A DNA stretch of 34,412 nt. Origin: Halobacteriales archaeon SW_7_65_23. GTDB lineage: Archaea; Halobacteriota; Halobacteria; Halobacteriales; Haloarculaceae. This document shows positions 1 through 8,211 of this stretch, piece by piece. The notes below the pieces were generated by a model that was not told the DNA's origin, made no database searches, and saw nothing but the letters and a program-made list of their open reading frames with translations. The DNA lies in the NCBI GenBank assembly GCA_003022725.1, contig PXSQ01000083.1, forward strand, positions 1 to 34,412. Direction: 5' to 3'. Positions within the stretch are counted from its first letter, which is position 1; every line of letters begins with the position of its first letter. A program made the position numbers and the translations under genes.

Positions 1-97
1 GGCGTGCATGGGACACCTCTTGATTGGACACCAGAGGCGTCCCCTTCGACAGAGGAGTCAGTTGCTACTGAACTCTAGAGGACTTTGCGACGCGACC

Positions 98-193
98 AAT
101 TCTTTTACTCACCAGTCTCTGCTCTCTGCGGAGACAGACCCGTTCCGCCTGGATTCTCAGTTCGAGTTTTCACGTACTTACAGCCACCAGTAT
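98..193 (+). repeat. MITE-1 copy 1 (left end missing)
   Basis: About 96 bp nearly identical to the full element at 15330-15439 and to an inverted copy near 33.0 kb. The right terminal inverted repeat (ACAGCCACCAGTAT) is intact and ends at 193. The matching left terminus is absent: similarity starts abruptly at AATTCTTTTACTCACC. The last base overlaps the TGA stop of the adjacent cobalamin adenosyltransferase gene. No transposase is encoded. Bases 1-97 hold no gene I can support. Confidence 0.8.
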
Positions 194-726
194 CAGTACG
201 TCGGGTTCTCTTCTGGCACGCCGTCGCGTTTGTTGACCACGCGTGCGAGCGTGAACAGCGCGTCGGAGAGCCGATTGAGGTAGACGACGGCCGTCCCGTT
301 GGCGTCCTCTTCGCCGGCGAACGCGACCGCGCGGCGTTCGGCCCGGCGACAGACCGCGCGGGCGTGGTGGAGCCGCGACCCCGTCTCGGAGCCGCTGGGG
401 AGGATGAACGATTCGAGGGGGTCGAGTTCGTCGTCGTAGCCGTCGATTATCGCCTCCAGCGCGTCGACGTGGTCCTCGCGGACTCTGGGGTCGTCTTCGT
501 CGGGTTCGGGGTTGGCGAAGTCCGCCTGCACCACGTGGAGGTGGTTCTGGATCGCCCGGAGCTGGTCGTCGACATCGTCGTACCCCGTCGGCCGGACCGA
601 CCCCACCAGGGCGTTGACCTCGTCGACGCTGCCGTACGCCTCGATCCGCGGGCTGGCCTTCGAGACGCGGTCCATGTTCCGCAGGTCCGTCTGGCCCTCG
701 TCGCCGCGACCGGTGTAGATCTTCAT
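193..726 (-). CDS. pduO: Cob(I)alamin adenosyltransferase, PduO type
   Basis: A 177-residue protein that would transfer the adenosyl group of ATP to cob(I)alamin to make adenosylcobalamin in the cytoplasm. Family marks are the N-terminal KIYTGRGDEGQT nucleotide-binding segment (residues 2-13), the IEAYGSVDEVNALVG helix (about 28-42), CRRAERR (about 126-132), which matches the arginine-rich ATP-binding helix, and YLNRLSDALFTLAR near the end. The track ORF begins 19 codons earlier; I chose the MKIYTGRGD start because this is the usual family N-terminus and the length then fits. The stop codon TGA is formed at the boundary with MITE-1 copy 1, so the repeat sits immediately downstream. The C-terminus (PEENPTY) looks natural. 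No other cobalamin gene is nearby. Confidence 0.93.
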   Translation of the reverse strand: MKIYTGRGDEGQTDLRNMDRVSKASPRIEAYGSVDEVNALVGSVRPTGYDDVDDQLRAIQNHLHVVQADFANPEPDEDDPRVREDHVDALEAIIDGYDDELDPLESFILPSGSETGSRLHHARAVCRRAERRAVAFAGEEDANGTAVVYLNRLSDALFTLARVVNKRDGVPEENPTY

Positions 727-983
727 GTCCGCCTCTCCGCCCGAGACGGACTTAATCGCGGTGGTTGTCCCCGCTCGCCGCAAGGTTCCCGGTCGCTGCA
801 GACGTCGGCCCGCCGATCGCGAGCCCGCTGACCCGAACGCCCGAAATCCTCGGTATCGCGTCCCATCCGGCGGGTTTCCGAGCCGGAGTCCGACCTTTCT
901 GAAACCCGGATCAGTACGGCAGCTCGCACTGAAACGTGGTTCAGCGAGGCTATTTGGTGGTCACGACCCAGGTTTTCGTCTCG

Positions 984-2267
984 ATGAGCGACTCCGGCGG
1001 CGCCCGGTCGGCCGTGCTGAGCTACTACCTGTTTAGGGTCACGGACTCGGTGGGGTTCATCTGGCCGGTGTTCACGCTGTTTCTGCTGTGGAACGACCTG
1101 ACGTTCACACAGATCGGGACGCTCAGCGCCATCTCGGCGGTGCTGGTCGTCGTCTTCGAGGTGCCGACGGGGTATCTCGCCGACCGGATCGGCCACCGGA
1201 ACACGCTGGCGATCGGGATGGGGGCAACGGCGACGTCGATCGCCGGATTCGTCGCCGCCTCGACGTTCCGCCAGTTCGTCGCCCTCTATGTGATCTGGGC
1301 GCTCGCGAACGCGCTCCGCCACGGGGCTGCCGACGCCTGGCTCTACGAGATGCTCCGCGAGCGCCTCGACAGCGACGCGTTCACCCGCGTCCGTGGGCGA
1401 GGCGGGGCGGTCTACCAGGTCGTCACCGCCGTCACGATGATTGTCGGCGGGCTGCTGTACGCGGTCCATCCGACCTACCCGTTCGCCGCGTCGGCGGTCC
1501 TCAGCGGGCTCGGCGTCGGCGCGATCCTCCTGATGCCGCAGACGGATGCCGACGCCGACCAGCCCGGCGTGACGGACGCGCTGACGACGCTCCGCGAACG
1601 GTTCACCCGCCCGTCGCTGCGCGCGTTCGTCCCATTCATCGCCCTATTTTTCGCGATGGTGACGACCGCCGATACGTATATCCAGCCGATCACCGTCGAC
1701 GTGATTGAGCGGCTGTCGGCGGCGCTCGCACCGGTCGCCGAGGACGCCGTCGGGCGCGACGGCTCCAGCCTCAGTGTCCCCGAGGAGGCGACCCTGGGGT
1801 TCGTCTACGCCGGCTTTGCGTTCGCCGGCGGGATCGCCAGCTACAACGCCGAGCGGATCCGCGGCTGGCTGGGACTCCGGCGGGCGCTGTTGGCCGTCCC
1901 GCTCGTGACCGCCGCGGCGCTCGTCTTCCCGCTCGCGGTGCCACTGCTCGCGGTGCCCGCCTTCTTCCTGATGCGTGCCGCGACGGATCTCTCGAAACCG
2001 CTCGTCAACCAGTACCTCAACGACCGCGCGGGCTCGGCAAGCCGTGCGACCGTCCTGAGCGCCGCGCAGATGAGTTACGCCGTCGTGCGGGCGCCGCTGA
2101 AGCCGCTTGTCGGCGTGATCGCCGACGCGACGTCGCCGTTCGGTGCCATCGCCGCGCTCGGCGGTGGGTTCCTGATCGTGGGGCTGTCGATTGTCGTGGT
2201 CGCACAGTCTGTGATTGCTGACGGTCCGGCCGTAGAATCCACGGGCGTTGAGGAATCAGCGGGATGA
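984..2267 (+). CDS. MFS transporter
   Basis: A 427-residue integral membrane protein with about 12 hydrophobic segments, a major facilitator superfamily member. The loop after the second segment reads VPTGYLADRIGHRNTLAIG, the conserved G-x-L-A-D-R-x-G-R/H-R signature between helices 2 and 3. A charged central loop (about residues 185-215) separates the two halves, and a second long periplasmic-type loop follows around residues 240-270. The track ORF starts 16 codons upstream; I prefer the ATG giving MSDSGGARS because the upstream codons do not look like an MFS N-terminus. The substrate cannot be read from sequence. The gene is followed by the promoter and RNA-like repeat copy A only 38 bp after its stop. 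Confidence 0.88.
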   Translation: MSDSGGARSAVLSYYLFRVTDSVGFIWPVFTLFLLWNDLTFTQIGTLSAISAVLVVVFEVPTGYLADRIGHRNTLAIGMGATATSIAGFVAASTFRQFVALYVIWALANALRHGAADAWLYEMLRERLDSDAFTRVRGRGGAVYQVVTAVTMIVGGLLYAVHPTYPFAASAVLSGLGVGAILLMPQTDADADQPGVTDALTTLRERFTRPSLRAFVPFIALFFAMVTTADTYIQPITVDVIERLSAALAPVAEDAVGRDGSSLSVPEEATLGFVYAGFAFAGGIASYNAERIRGWLGLRRALLAVPLVTAAALVFPLAVPLLAVPAFFLMRAATDLSKPLVNQYLNDRAGSASRATVLSAAQMSYAVVRAPLKPLVGVIADATSPFGAIAALGGGFLIVGLSIVVVAQSVIADGPAVESTGVEESAG

Positions 2268-2279
2268 GACGATAGACGT

Positions 2280-2304
2280 GTTTCTGCCGGCCACACAGTC
2301 CGGG
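2280..2304 (+). promoter_or_regulatory. Promoter of RNA-like repeat copy A
   Basis: GTTTCTGCCGGC resembles an archaeal TATA region and aligns with GTTTATGCCGGC before copy B and GTTTCTGCTGGC before copy C. In all three the first T of TTTMTG is exactly 24 bp before YCCCTGGCGG. Conservation of box, flank and spacing in otherwise different surroundings supports a functional promoter. Confidence 0.55.
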
Positions 2305-2424
2305 CCCCTGGCGGACTGAAAGGGCGAGGCTCGGTCGCGGTCGCTGAGCAGGCCCTATCCGAACGAACACAGTGAGTGAGGATATCCTGCTCAGCGAGAT
2401 CCGCGAGCGTGCCGAGGGCTTTCT
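2305..2424 (+). ncRNA. Candidate structured RNA, family copy A
   Basis: A 120-nt intergenic segment starting CCCTGGCGGACTGAAAGGGC and ending GAGGGCTTTC, sharing both ends and internal blocks with copies at 18557-18720 and (reverse) 7278-7455. The core holds a perfect 10-bp stem, GCTGAGCAGG (2343-2352) with CCTGCTCAGC (2386-2395), around CCCTATCCGA...GGATAT. In copy B the same stem reads GCTGAGCGGG/CCCGCTCAGC, a compensatory A-T to G-C change. GAAAG near the 5' end can pair with CTTTC at the 3' end. There is no conserved reading frame. A mobile repeat carrying its own promoter is the alternative. I do not know whether this family has been named. Confidence 0.5.
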
Positions 2425-2553
2425 TCGACGCTACGGTTGTAGTTGTGTCGAACGCGATTCCTGGCGAGCGCGCCGAGAGCGTTCTGCAGTACAGCAAGCA
2501 CGCTACTGTTCTCAACAGAACAGCTTAACACGAAGCAGCAAATAGCCGAGAAG

Positions 2554-2689
2554 ATGGACGTCACGCTACTCGGATCGGGAGACGCCATCGGCGTCCCGGT
2601 CCCACTCTGTCGGTGCGAGTACTGTCGATCGGCTCGCGGCCGACGACGGGTGCGAACTGGGCGACGATCTGACGCAGTACCCGGTGTGA
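2554..2689 (+). pseudogene. MBL-fold hydrolase (PhnP-like) remnant
   Basis: The ATG after a TTAACA TATA-like box opens with MDVTLLGSGDAIGVP and a CRCEYC pair, the N-terminus typical of PhnP-like metallo-beta-lactamase phosphodiesterases. After about 25 residues this frame loses resemblance. In another frame the last 22 codons read like an acidic haloarchaeal C-terminus (LAADDGCELGDDLTQYPV, then TGA). The HxHxDH metal-binding core and nearly all of a roughly 250-residue protein are absent. I read it as head and tail fused by a large internal deletion with a frame change. The N-terminal match is convincing; the C-terminal assignment is inference. Confidence 0.6.
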
Positions 2690-2708
2690 GTGCCGACCGC
2701 CCAGGTAC

Positions 2709-3089
2709 TTACTCCCGGGTCTCGTAGGTGACACGCCAGTCGCCCTCCGATCGGTCGGCGATCCGGTCGTACATCGCCCGCAGGCCGTCCGATTCCGTGT
2801 CGGGGAGGACGTGTAGCCGGATCTCGCCGTCGCGGATCGAGAGCCGGAACACGTCGCGGGTCTCCTCGTCGCGGACGAGATACAGCGGCATCGGGAGGTT
2901 AAGGAAGTCGCCGTAGCGGTACGGACCGCTCTCAAGGACTGTCAGGACGAGGTCGTCGAGGTCGGCGTCGGTGCGATCCGCCGCCGGGACGAGCCTGAAG
3001 ACGGTCTCGCCCTCGTACTTGACGCCGCCGCTGTAGGGGTAGGTCCGCTCCGGACGCTGGGGGATTGCGAACGACGGATCGCCGGCCAT
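2709..3089 (-). CDS. Conserved haloarchaeal hypothetical protein
   Basis: A 126-residue acidic soluble protein with no family I can name. It has no signal peptide, membrane segment or cysteine cluster, and the alternating hydrophobic pattern suggests a mostly beta fold (GVKYEGETVFRLVP, PLYLVRDEETRDVFRLS, GEIRLHVLPDTES). The track ORF starts 49 codons earlier. I chose the ATG giving MAGDPSFAIPQRP because an ATTAAG box lies about 28 bp upstream on the minus strand, as expected for a leaderless haloarchaeal gene. It diverges from the htpX-like gene. Function unknown. Confidence 0.65.
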   Translation of the reverse strand: MAGDPSFAIPQRPERTYPYSGGVKYEGETVFRLVPAADRTDADLDDLVLTVLESGPYRYGDFLNLPMPLYLVRDEETRDVFRLSIRDGEIRLHVLPDTESDGLRAMYDRIADRSEGDWRVTYETRE

Positions 3090-3265
3090 CACGCCGACGT
3101 ACGGCGCCCTGCCCCTTAATCTCGCGGCTATGCTGGGCTTTCTTTGGTATAAGGGGGCTCCATTGAATCGCCATACAGCAGTTGAATCCCTTGATACAGC
3201 GACCAACGTATCACTACCAGAAACGGCGCGAGACACTTAGGTATCCACGCCGTATACACACGCAC

Positions 3266-4171
3266 ATGAAGCGGCAATACGACTGGGGCCTCGGCGTCCG
3301 CATGGTGCTTGCCCTGCTGGTGCTCGGCGGGCTGTACATCGGCCTGGGCTACGCAGCGGTGCTGCTGTTTGGCTTCTTCGTCGCCGCGCCGGGCCTGGGC
3401 CACTTCGCCGGCATCGCCGTCGCCGTCCTCCTACTGGCGGGCAGCCAGTACTACTTCGGCGCCAACCTGGCACTGCGAACGATGGGCGCCGACGTAGTCG
3501 AGCGCGAGGAGTACCCGGATCTGCACGACCGGGTGACCTACCTCGCCCAGCAGGCCGGCGTGCCCAAGCCACGGGTCGCCGTCGCCGACAACGAAACGCC
3601 CAACGCGTTCGCGGCCGGCCGCAAGCAGGGCAACGCCGTCGTCTGCGTCACGACGGGCCTGCTGGAGGAACTCGACGACGAGGAACTCGACGGCGTGCTC
3701 GCTCACGAACTCGCCCACATCATGCACCGCGACTTCCAGCTGATGACCGTGATCGCGGCGCTGTCGATCATGGCCGGCTGGATCGTCCGCTGGGGCTTCA
3801 TCTTCGGCGACGGCGGCAGCGGCGGTGAGGGCGGCGGCTGGCAGCTGCTGGCGGGCTACGTCGCCGCGCTCGTCGTCTGGGTCGGCGCGTTCCTCGTCGG
3901 CCGGTTGATCTCGCGGTACCGGGAGTTCGCCGCCGACCGCGGCGCGGCGACGATCACCGGCAACCCCGCCGCGCTCGCCAGCGCCCTAGAGACGATCAGC
4001 GACGAGATCGAGTCAGTACCGGAGGAGGACCTCCGGGAGGCCGAGCGCGCCAGCGCGCTGCTGGCCGCCGAAGTCCGCGAGACCAAGCTCTCCCGGCTGT
4101 TCCGCACCCACCCCGCGGTCGAGAACCGCGTCGCGAAGCTGCGCGAGCAGGCCGTCGATATGGACGCCTGA
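3266..4171 (+). CDS. htpX: M48 family membrane metalloprotease, HtpX-like
   Basis: A 301-residue zinc protease of the HtpX/M48B type, expected to degrade damaged membrane proteins. Two N-terminal hydrophobic segments (about 12-40 and 47-65) precede the catalytic domain. The HELAH zinc-binding motif is at residues 147-151 in VLAHELAHIMHRDF; the third ligand is expected in the YREFAADRGAA helix. Further membrane segments lie between, with a glycine-rich loop (GDGGSGGEGGG). The C-terminus has the usual FRTHPAVENRVAKL. The start at MKRQYDWGLG is supported by a CTTAGGTA box about 27 bp upstream; the track ORF adds 28 implausible codons. All catalytic residues I can judge are present. Confidence 0.92.
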   Translation: MKRQYDWGLGVRMVLALLVLGGLYIGLGYAAVLLFGFFVAAPGLGHFAGIAVAVLLLAGSQYYFGANLALRTMGADVVEREEYPDLHDRVTYLAQQAGVPKPRVAVADNETPNAFAAGRKQGNAVVCVTTGLLEELDDEELDGVLAHELAHIMHRDFQLMTVIAALSIMAGWIVRWGFIFGDGGSGGEGGGWQLLAGYVAALVVWVGAFLVGRLISRYREFAADRGAATITGNPAALASALETISDEIESVPEEDLREAERASALLAAEVRETKLSRLFRTHPAVENRVAKLREQAVDMDA

Positions 4172-4254
4172 TCGGGTGACCTGATCAGCCGTCTGACACC
4201 TTCTCGACCGGGAATCGCGGGGCATTTGACTCTCGGTAGATGACTCAGGAGTAG

Positions 4255-5427
4255 ATGGTCACGTGGTCCGCCGAGCGGACGGTGCTCGCCGCCTGTACGG
4301 TCGCCTTCTTCGCGACGATGGTCGCGCGGCTGGTCATCAGCCCGGTCGTCCCGCTGATCGCCGACGACTTCGGCATCTCCAACACGGCCGTCGGCTTCTC
4401 GCTGACGGCCATGTGGTTTGCCTACGCGTCCTCGCAGTTCCCCAGCGGCCTGCTCGGCGGTCGTGTCGGCGAGCGGCGGGTCATCCTCGTCGCCGTCGGC
4501 GGGACGGCGCTCGCCAGCGGCCTGCTCGCACTGGCGCCGATCTTCCCGGCGTTCGTCCTGTTCACGTTCACGCTGGGCGGGGTCGCGGGACTGCACTACA
4601 GCGTTGCGACCACGCTGCTTTCGCGAACCTACACCGACATCGGGACGGCGATCGGCATCCACAGCGCCGGCGCGCCGATCGCGGGCCTAGTCGCGCCGGT
4701 GGCCGCCGCCTACGTCGGGACGCAGTTCGGCTGGCGCCCGGCGGTCGCGCTCGGTGCGGCCGCGGCGATCCCCTCGGTGCTGCTTTTCGCCTGGGCGGTC
4801 GCCCCGACTGAGCCGTCGCGGCCCGACGAGTCGATCCGCGGCCGGGTGTCGCCGGGCATCCTCGTCGAACTGCTTTCGCGGCCGCCGATCGCCGGCGCGA
4901 TGATCGTCTCGGTGTTGATGGCGTTCATCTGGCAGGGCACGGCCTCGTTTCTCCCAACGTTCCTGATCGAACACCGGGAGTACTCCGAGACCAGCGCCGG
5001 CGTCGTGTTCTCGGGCTACTTCGTCATCCAGGGCGCCGGCCAGCCGGCGATGGGCTGGCTCTCGGATCGCGTCGGGCGGGCGCTGGCGACCGGCAGCGCC
5101 GCAGTCGCCGGTGTCGCCGGCTACACGCTGTACGTCGCCGGCCCCGGCCTCGCGAGCGTCGTCGCCGCGACCCTGCTGGTCGGCGTCGCGATGAGCTGGG
5201 GCGCCGCGATGCTCCCGGCGTTTCTGGACAACATGACCGACGAGGAGGAGGGAATGGGGTTCGGGCTCGTCCGGACCGGCTACATGGTGCTTGGCGCCTC
5301 GGGCTCGGTCGGCGTCGGCCTGCTAGCCGACGTGTTCAGCTGGCGCGTCTCGTTTCTGACACTTGCCGGGCTCCAAGTGCTCGTCGCGTGTGCGCTGTTC
5401 GGAACGGTCGTTCGGAGCTGGCGGTGA
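4255..5427 (+). CDS. MFS transporter
   Basis: A 390-residue major facilitator superfamily permease with about 12 hydrophobic segments starting directly after the initiator (VTWSAERTVLAACTVAFFATM). The loop between helices 2 and 3 carries GLLGGRVGERRVILVAVG and the equivalent loop in the second half reads PAMGWLSDRVGRALATG; both are variants of the MFS signature, and the two-fold internal repeat is visible. It is unlike the transporter at 984-2267 in length and loop sequence, so they are not recent duplicates. It lies 83 bp after the htpX-like gene on the same strand. The substrate is not predictable from sequence. Confidence 0.9.
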   Translation: MVTWSAERTVLAACTVAFFATMVARLVISPVVPLIADDFGISNTAVGFSLTAMWFAYASSQFPSGLLGGRVGERRVILVAVGGTALASGLLALAPIFPAFVLFTFTLGGVAGLHYSVATTLLSRTYTDIGTAIGIHSAGAPIAGLVAPVAAAYVGTQFGWRPAVALGAAAAIPSVLLFAWAVAPTEPSRPDESIRGRVSPGILVELLSRPPIAGAMIVSVLMAFIWQGTASFLPTFLIEHREYSETSAGVVFSGYFVIQGAGQPAMGWLSDRVGRALATGSAAVAGVAGYTLYVAGPGLASVVAATLLVGVAMSWGAAMLPAFLDNMTDEEEGMGFGLVRTGYMVLGASGSVGVGLLADVFSWRVSFLTLAGLQVLVACALFGTVVRSWR

Positions 5428-5475
5428 GCGACGGCGGGGACGGCCGTCACGACGGGGGGGACGAAGCCGTCACCA

Positions 5476-6057
5476 TCAGTCGTCGGCGCCGACGTTCTGT
5501 TCGCTCTCGAAGCAGGCGGGGTCGGGTTCGATCCGGGCGTACTCGACGGCACGCTGGCCGAGGGTCTCGACGCGGTCTGCACTTTTCTCGTCGGTGAACG
5601 CACCGTTCTCGAACTTCTCGCTAGCGGTCGGGATCGCTGCCTGGTGGGGGAGCACCCACGCGTTCAGCGCCCGGCAGACTGAGCGGAGGTGTTCGAGCGA
5701 CATCGTCGGGAAACTCCCGCCAGCGACGGCCAGCAGGCCGACAGTCGTGCTCTCGAACTCGTCGAACCCGCAGTAATCGAGGGCGTTCTTCAGCGGCGCC
5801 GAGTACGAGCCGTGGTACATCGGCGACCCCAGCAGGACGGAGTCGGCCCGCTGGATCGCCTGCTTGAGACGCTCGGCGTCGCCTGCCTCCCGGTAATCGG
5901 CGTCGAACACCGGCAGGTCGTACTCCCGGAGGTCGATTAGCGTCGTCGACGCGCCGTGGTCGTCTGCAGCCTCAAGTGCATGTTCGAGCGCGATCCGCGT
6001 GTAGCTTTTGTCCCGGAGACTCCCGCAGACCCCGGCGACGTGTGGTGGCGTGCTCAT
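5476..6057 (-). CDS. NADPH-dependent FMN reductase family protein
   Basis: A flavodoxin-fold protein of about 193 residues. The N-terminal VAGVCGSLRDKSYTRIALEHAL is the phosphate-binding loop that holds FMN, and LLGSPMYHGSYSAPLKNALDYCG is the conserved second FMN loop of the NADPH-dependent FMN reductase family, followed by VGLLAVAGGSFPTMSLEHLR. Such proteins reduce flavin or quinones with NAD(P)H in the cytoplasm. Two adjacent ATGs are possible (6060 or 6057); I chose MSTPPHVAG because a CATAAG box lies about 28 bp upstream. It diverges from the DUF5787 gene across 122 bp. The exact substrate is unknown. Confidence 0.9.
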   Translation of the reverse strand: MSTPPHVAGVCGSLRDKSYTRIALEHALEAADDHGASTTLIDLREYDLPVFDADYREAGDAERLKQAIQRADSVLLGSPMYHGSYSAPLKNALDYCGFDEFESTTVGLLAVAGGSFPTMSLEHLRSVCRALNAWVLPHQAAIPTASEKFENGAFTDEKSADRVETLGQRAVEYARIEPDPACFESEQNVGADD

Positions 6058-6179
6058 CATCGGCAGTTGGCCGCGGCGCTGCTTATGCATGGCGGACAGC
6101 GAAGTTCCCTAACCGACAGGAAGAACAGCGATACCTAGCGAACCGAATACTCAAAAGCGCGCACCCCGTTGTCGCCGTC

Positions 6180-7229
6180 GTGCACGAGTTCGGGTTCGAA
6201 CTGGAAGTCTGTCAGTGGGCCGATCACCACTGGCCACCCGGCCGCCCGCGCGACCGCCCGGTCGTCGTCGCCCGCCAACTCGGAACGAGACGCCGGCGCT
6301 GGGACACCCTCGTCATCGAGTGCGACCCGCAAGGCCTCACAGCCCGCGCCCGCTTCGGCGAGCACCGGCTCGACAGCGACCTGCTCGGCGTCGTCCGGCA
6401 CGCGCCCGCCGAGTGGGCGTGGTACCGCGACGCCCTCCCCGAACCCGACTACCCCTGGCGGTACGTCCGCGAGGCGGTCCATCGCGCCGCCGACCGCGGG
6501 GTCGTCGAGCGCCGCCGGGGCGAAAACGGCCGGATCGAACTCCGGCGCAAGTGGCGCTACCCCGACTGGGTGGAGCGGATCGTCGCCATCGAGAACAAGC
6601 CCGACCTCGACGCCAGCGCCGCCCGCGACCTGCTCGACCAGATCGAACGCGACGTCGCCCTCGCGCTGGCCGACGAGGTGTGGATCGCCACCCGCGCGAC
6701 CGACGAGCGCGTCGAGCCCGTCCTGCTTGAGGGCGCGCCAGTCGAGGCTGGCATCCTCCTCGTCGAGGAGAGCGCCCGCGGCGCGGGTGCCGCCGAGGCA
6801 GTCTGGCAGCCCCGGTCGCTCGCCGCCGAGGACTCGGGCACGCACATCCTCGACCGCCCCGAGGGCGGCGAGCACGACGCCTCCGCCTGCCGGTTCGAGT
6901 ACGCCGACCCGGACTGGAAGACCGACAAGCGCCGCGAAATCGCCGAGCGCGCCTACGAGCGGGGCTGGCGCTCCTACGCCGACTCGATGCGCCCCGACTG
7001 CCGGCAGTTCCAGTTGCGGCCCGAGACAGCCGTCGCACGGCCGTTCTGTGCCGCCAAGGACCGCGCCCAGACACCCGGCGAGTGCTCGCAGAGCTGCGAG
7101 CAGTTCGAACCAGAGCCGCCCGTGTGGCGGACGAAGGGGTGGCCCATCGACGGCGGTCCCGGCGCGGCGATCAAACGACTGCTGGCTCGGCAACGGAATC
7201 GGCAGCGGCCCGACCCGCCGGAGAAGTAG
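6180..7229 (+). CDS. DUF5787 family protein, possible Fe-S PD-(D/E)XK nuclease
   Basis: A 349-residue protein starting from GTG, giving (M)HEFGFELEVCQWAD; an AATACTCAAA box about 27 bp upstream supports this start over the longer track ORF. I assign it to DUF5787, a haloarchaeal family, from memory of its N-terminus. The middle reads like a PD-(D/E)XK core: DTLVIECDPQGL, then VAIENKPDL, then a helix with Q (LLDQIERDVALALADEVWIAT). One cysteine precedes this core (residue 10) and a cluster follows it (CRQF, FCAAKDRAQTPGECSQSC). One Cys before and three after is the layout of Cas4/AddB-type iron-sulfur nucleases. The nuclease reading is inference. High GC leaves a long shadow ORF (6169-7500) that is not a gene. 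Confidence 0.72.
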   Translation: MHEFGFELEVCQWADHHWPPGRPRDRPVVVARQLGTRRRRWDTLVIECDPQGLTARARFGEHRLDSDLLGVVRHAPAEWAWYRDALPEPDYPWRYVREAVHRAADRGVVERRRGENGRIELRRKWRYPDWVERIVAIENKPDLDASAARDLLDQIERDVALALADEVWIATRATDERVEPVLLEGAPVEAGILLVEESARGAGAAEAVWQPRSLAAEDSGTHILDRPEGGEHDASACRFEYADPDWKTDKRREIAERAYERGWRSYADSMRPDCRQFQLRPETAVARPFCAAKDRAQTPGECSQSCEQFEPEPPVWRTKGWPIDGGPGAAIKRLLARQRNRQRPDPPEK

Positions 7230-7277
7230 TGTGTCGCTCCCAACCTGGTGGCGTCTTTTGAGAGACAGTAGTGACGG

Positions 7278-7455
7278 GGAAAGCCCTCGGCGCGCTCGAC
7301 TCCCGCGACTCGCTGCGCTTCTCGCTCGCTCCGCTCGCTGTGGTGCTTATTCCGAAAGACTCGCTCCGCTCGTCTTTCGACGTTCGCCTCACTTCGTTCG
7401 GCTCACCGTCGTCGGGGTTCGTCGAGCCCGCCTCGCCCTTTCCGTCCGCCAGGGA
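7278..7455 (-). ncRNA. Candidate structured RNA, family copy C
   Basis: Minus-strand copy of the repeat family: it begins TCCCTGGCGGACGGAAAGGG and ends GCGCCGAGGGCTTTC, matching the two ends of copies A and B. The interior differs from them but is full of the same GAGCGGAGCGAG-type hairpin units; one perfect stem is GAAAGAC (7354-7360) with GTCTTTC (7372-7378). It lies between the DUF5787 and DUF5797 genes in a 341-bp gap that holds no credible protein-coding gene. Function unknown. Confidence 0.45.
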
Positions 7456-7480
7456 CGGGAGTTATCGAGCCAGCAGAAAC
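7456..7480 (-). promoter_or_regulatory. Promoter of RNA-like repeat copy C
   Basis: On the minus strand CCGCCCGTTTCTGCTGGC aligns with CCGCCTGTTTATGCCGGC before copy B. The TTTCTG box (5' end at 7479) is exactly 24 bp upstream of TCCCTGGCGG (5' end at 7455), the same spacing as in copies A and B. Confidence 0.5.
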
Positions 7481-7570
7481 GGGCGGTTGAGTGGTCGTAG
7501 GCACGCGTGGGGAGTCGCGGTCAGCTGAATATCACCTGCTCGTTCGTCCGAGAGCCAGCCGAGGGAAGCG

Positions 7571-8062
7571 TCACTCTTCCGCGACGGCGACCTCGATCCG
7601 GTCGCGCTCCATCGCGAGCCGGAACGTCGGGACGGACTTGCGGACGCGCTCGACCAGCCCCTTCTCGGCCAGCGTGTGCAGCGCTGAGCGAACGTCGTCG
7701 ACGGCGGGGTCGGCGTCGGTCGTCCCCTGGATGTCGTGCAGCGTGGCGACCACGCTCTGTGGCTCCCCGTCGGCGGCGGGCAGAACGTCGAGCACCTGCT
7801 CCTGGAGAGCGGTACCGGTCACCGTGCGCAGCCCCCCGTTCTCGCCGATCTCCTCGCCGGTGATCAGCGCCTCCGCCTCCGGCGTCGCACAGATGAGGCT
7901 GTTCTCGTCGCGGTAGTAGTACTCCCCGAGGTCGGATTCGAGATAGCCGTGGACCTCGCTGCCGCTGTCGAGCGCCCAGCGCTCCTGGAGCTCCGCGTTC
8001 TTCGTCGGCTGTAACTCGACGATGTCAGCCAGCCGCGCACGCGCCTGCTCGGAGAGGGTCAT
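7571..8062 (-). CDS. DUF5797 family protein (winged-helix-like)
   Basis: A 163-residue acidic cytoplasmic protein that I assign to the haloarchaeal family DUF5797 from its N-terminus (LSEQARARLADIVELQPTKNAELQERW). The N-terminal part reads like a helix-turn-helix followed by SGSEVHGYLESDLGEYYYRDENSLI, and the C-terminal half has a second winged-helix-like stretch (DVRSALHTLAEKGLVERVRKS). Two winged-helix-like halves suggest a DNA-binding regulator, but no target is known. It stands alone on the minus strand, 149 bp from polX. The family assignment is from memory and the regulatory role is inference. Confidence 0.7.
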   Translation of the reverse strand: MTLSEQARARLADIVELQPTKNAELQERWALDSGSEVHGYLESDLGEYYYRDENSLICATPEAEALITGEEIGENGGLRTVTGTALQEQVLDVLPAADGEPQSVVATLHDIQGTTDADPAVDDVRSALHTLAEKGLVERVRKSVPTFRLAMERDRIEVAVAEE

Positions 8063-8211
8063 CGCCTGTCGGTAATCGGAGCGGCTTAATCCGCGTTGTG
8101 GATTCGACCCTGTGTGTGAATGGGTCGCATTGGCACGGCAGGAGCCCCCGCCGGACTCGGGCCAGCGTAGAATCGGGTCATCGGCTCAGTCAGGTCATCG
8201 ACTCGATGGGC

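Noticed and set aside
6169-7500. 443-codon plus-strand ORF overlapping the DUF5787 gene
   Set aside because: Composed of Ser, Pro, Arg, Thr and Ala low complexity, the usual shadow of a GC-rich haloarchaeal gene read one frame off.
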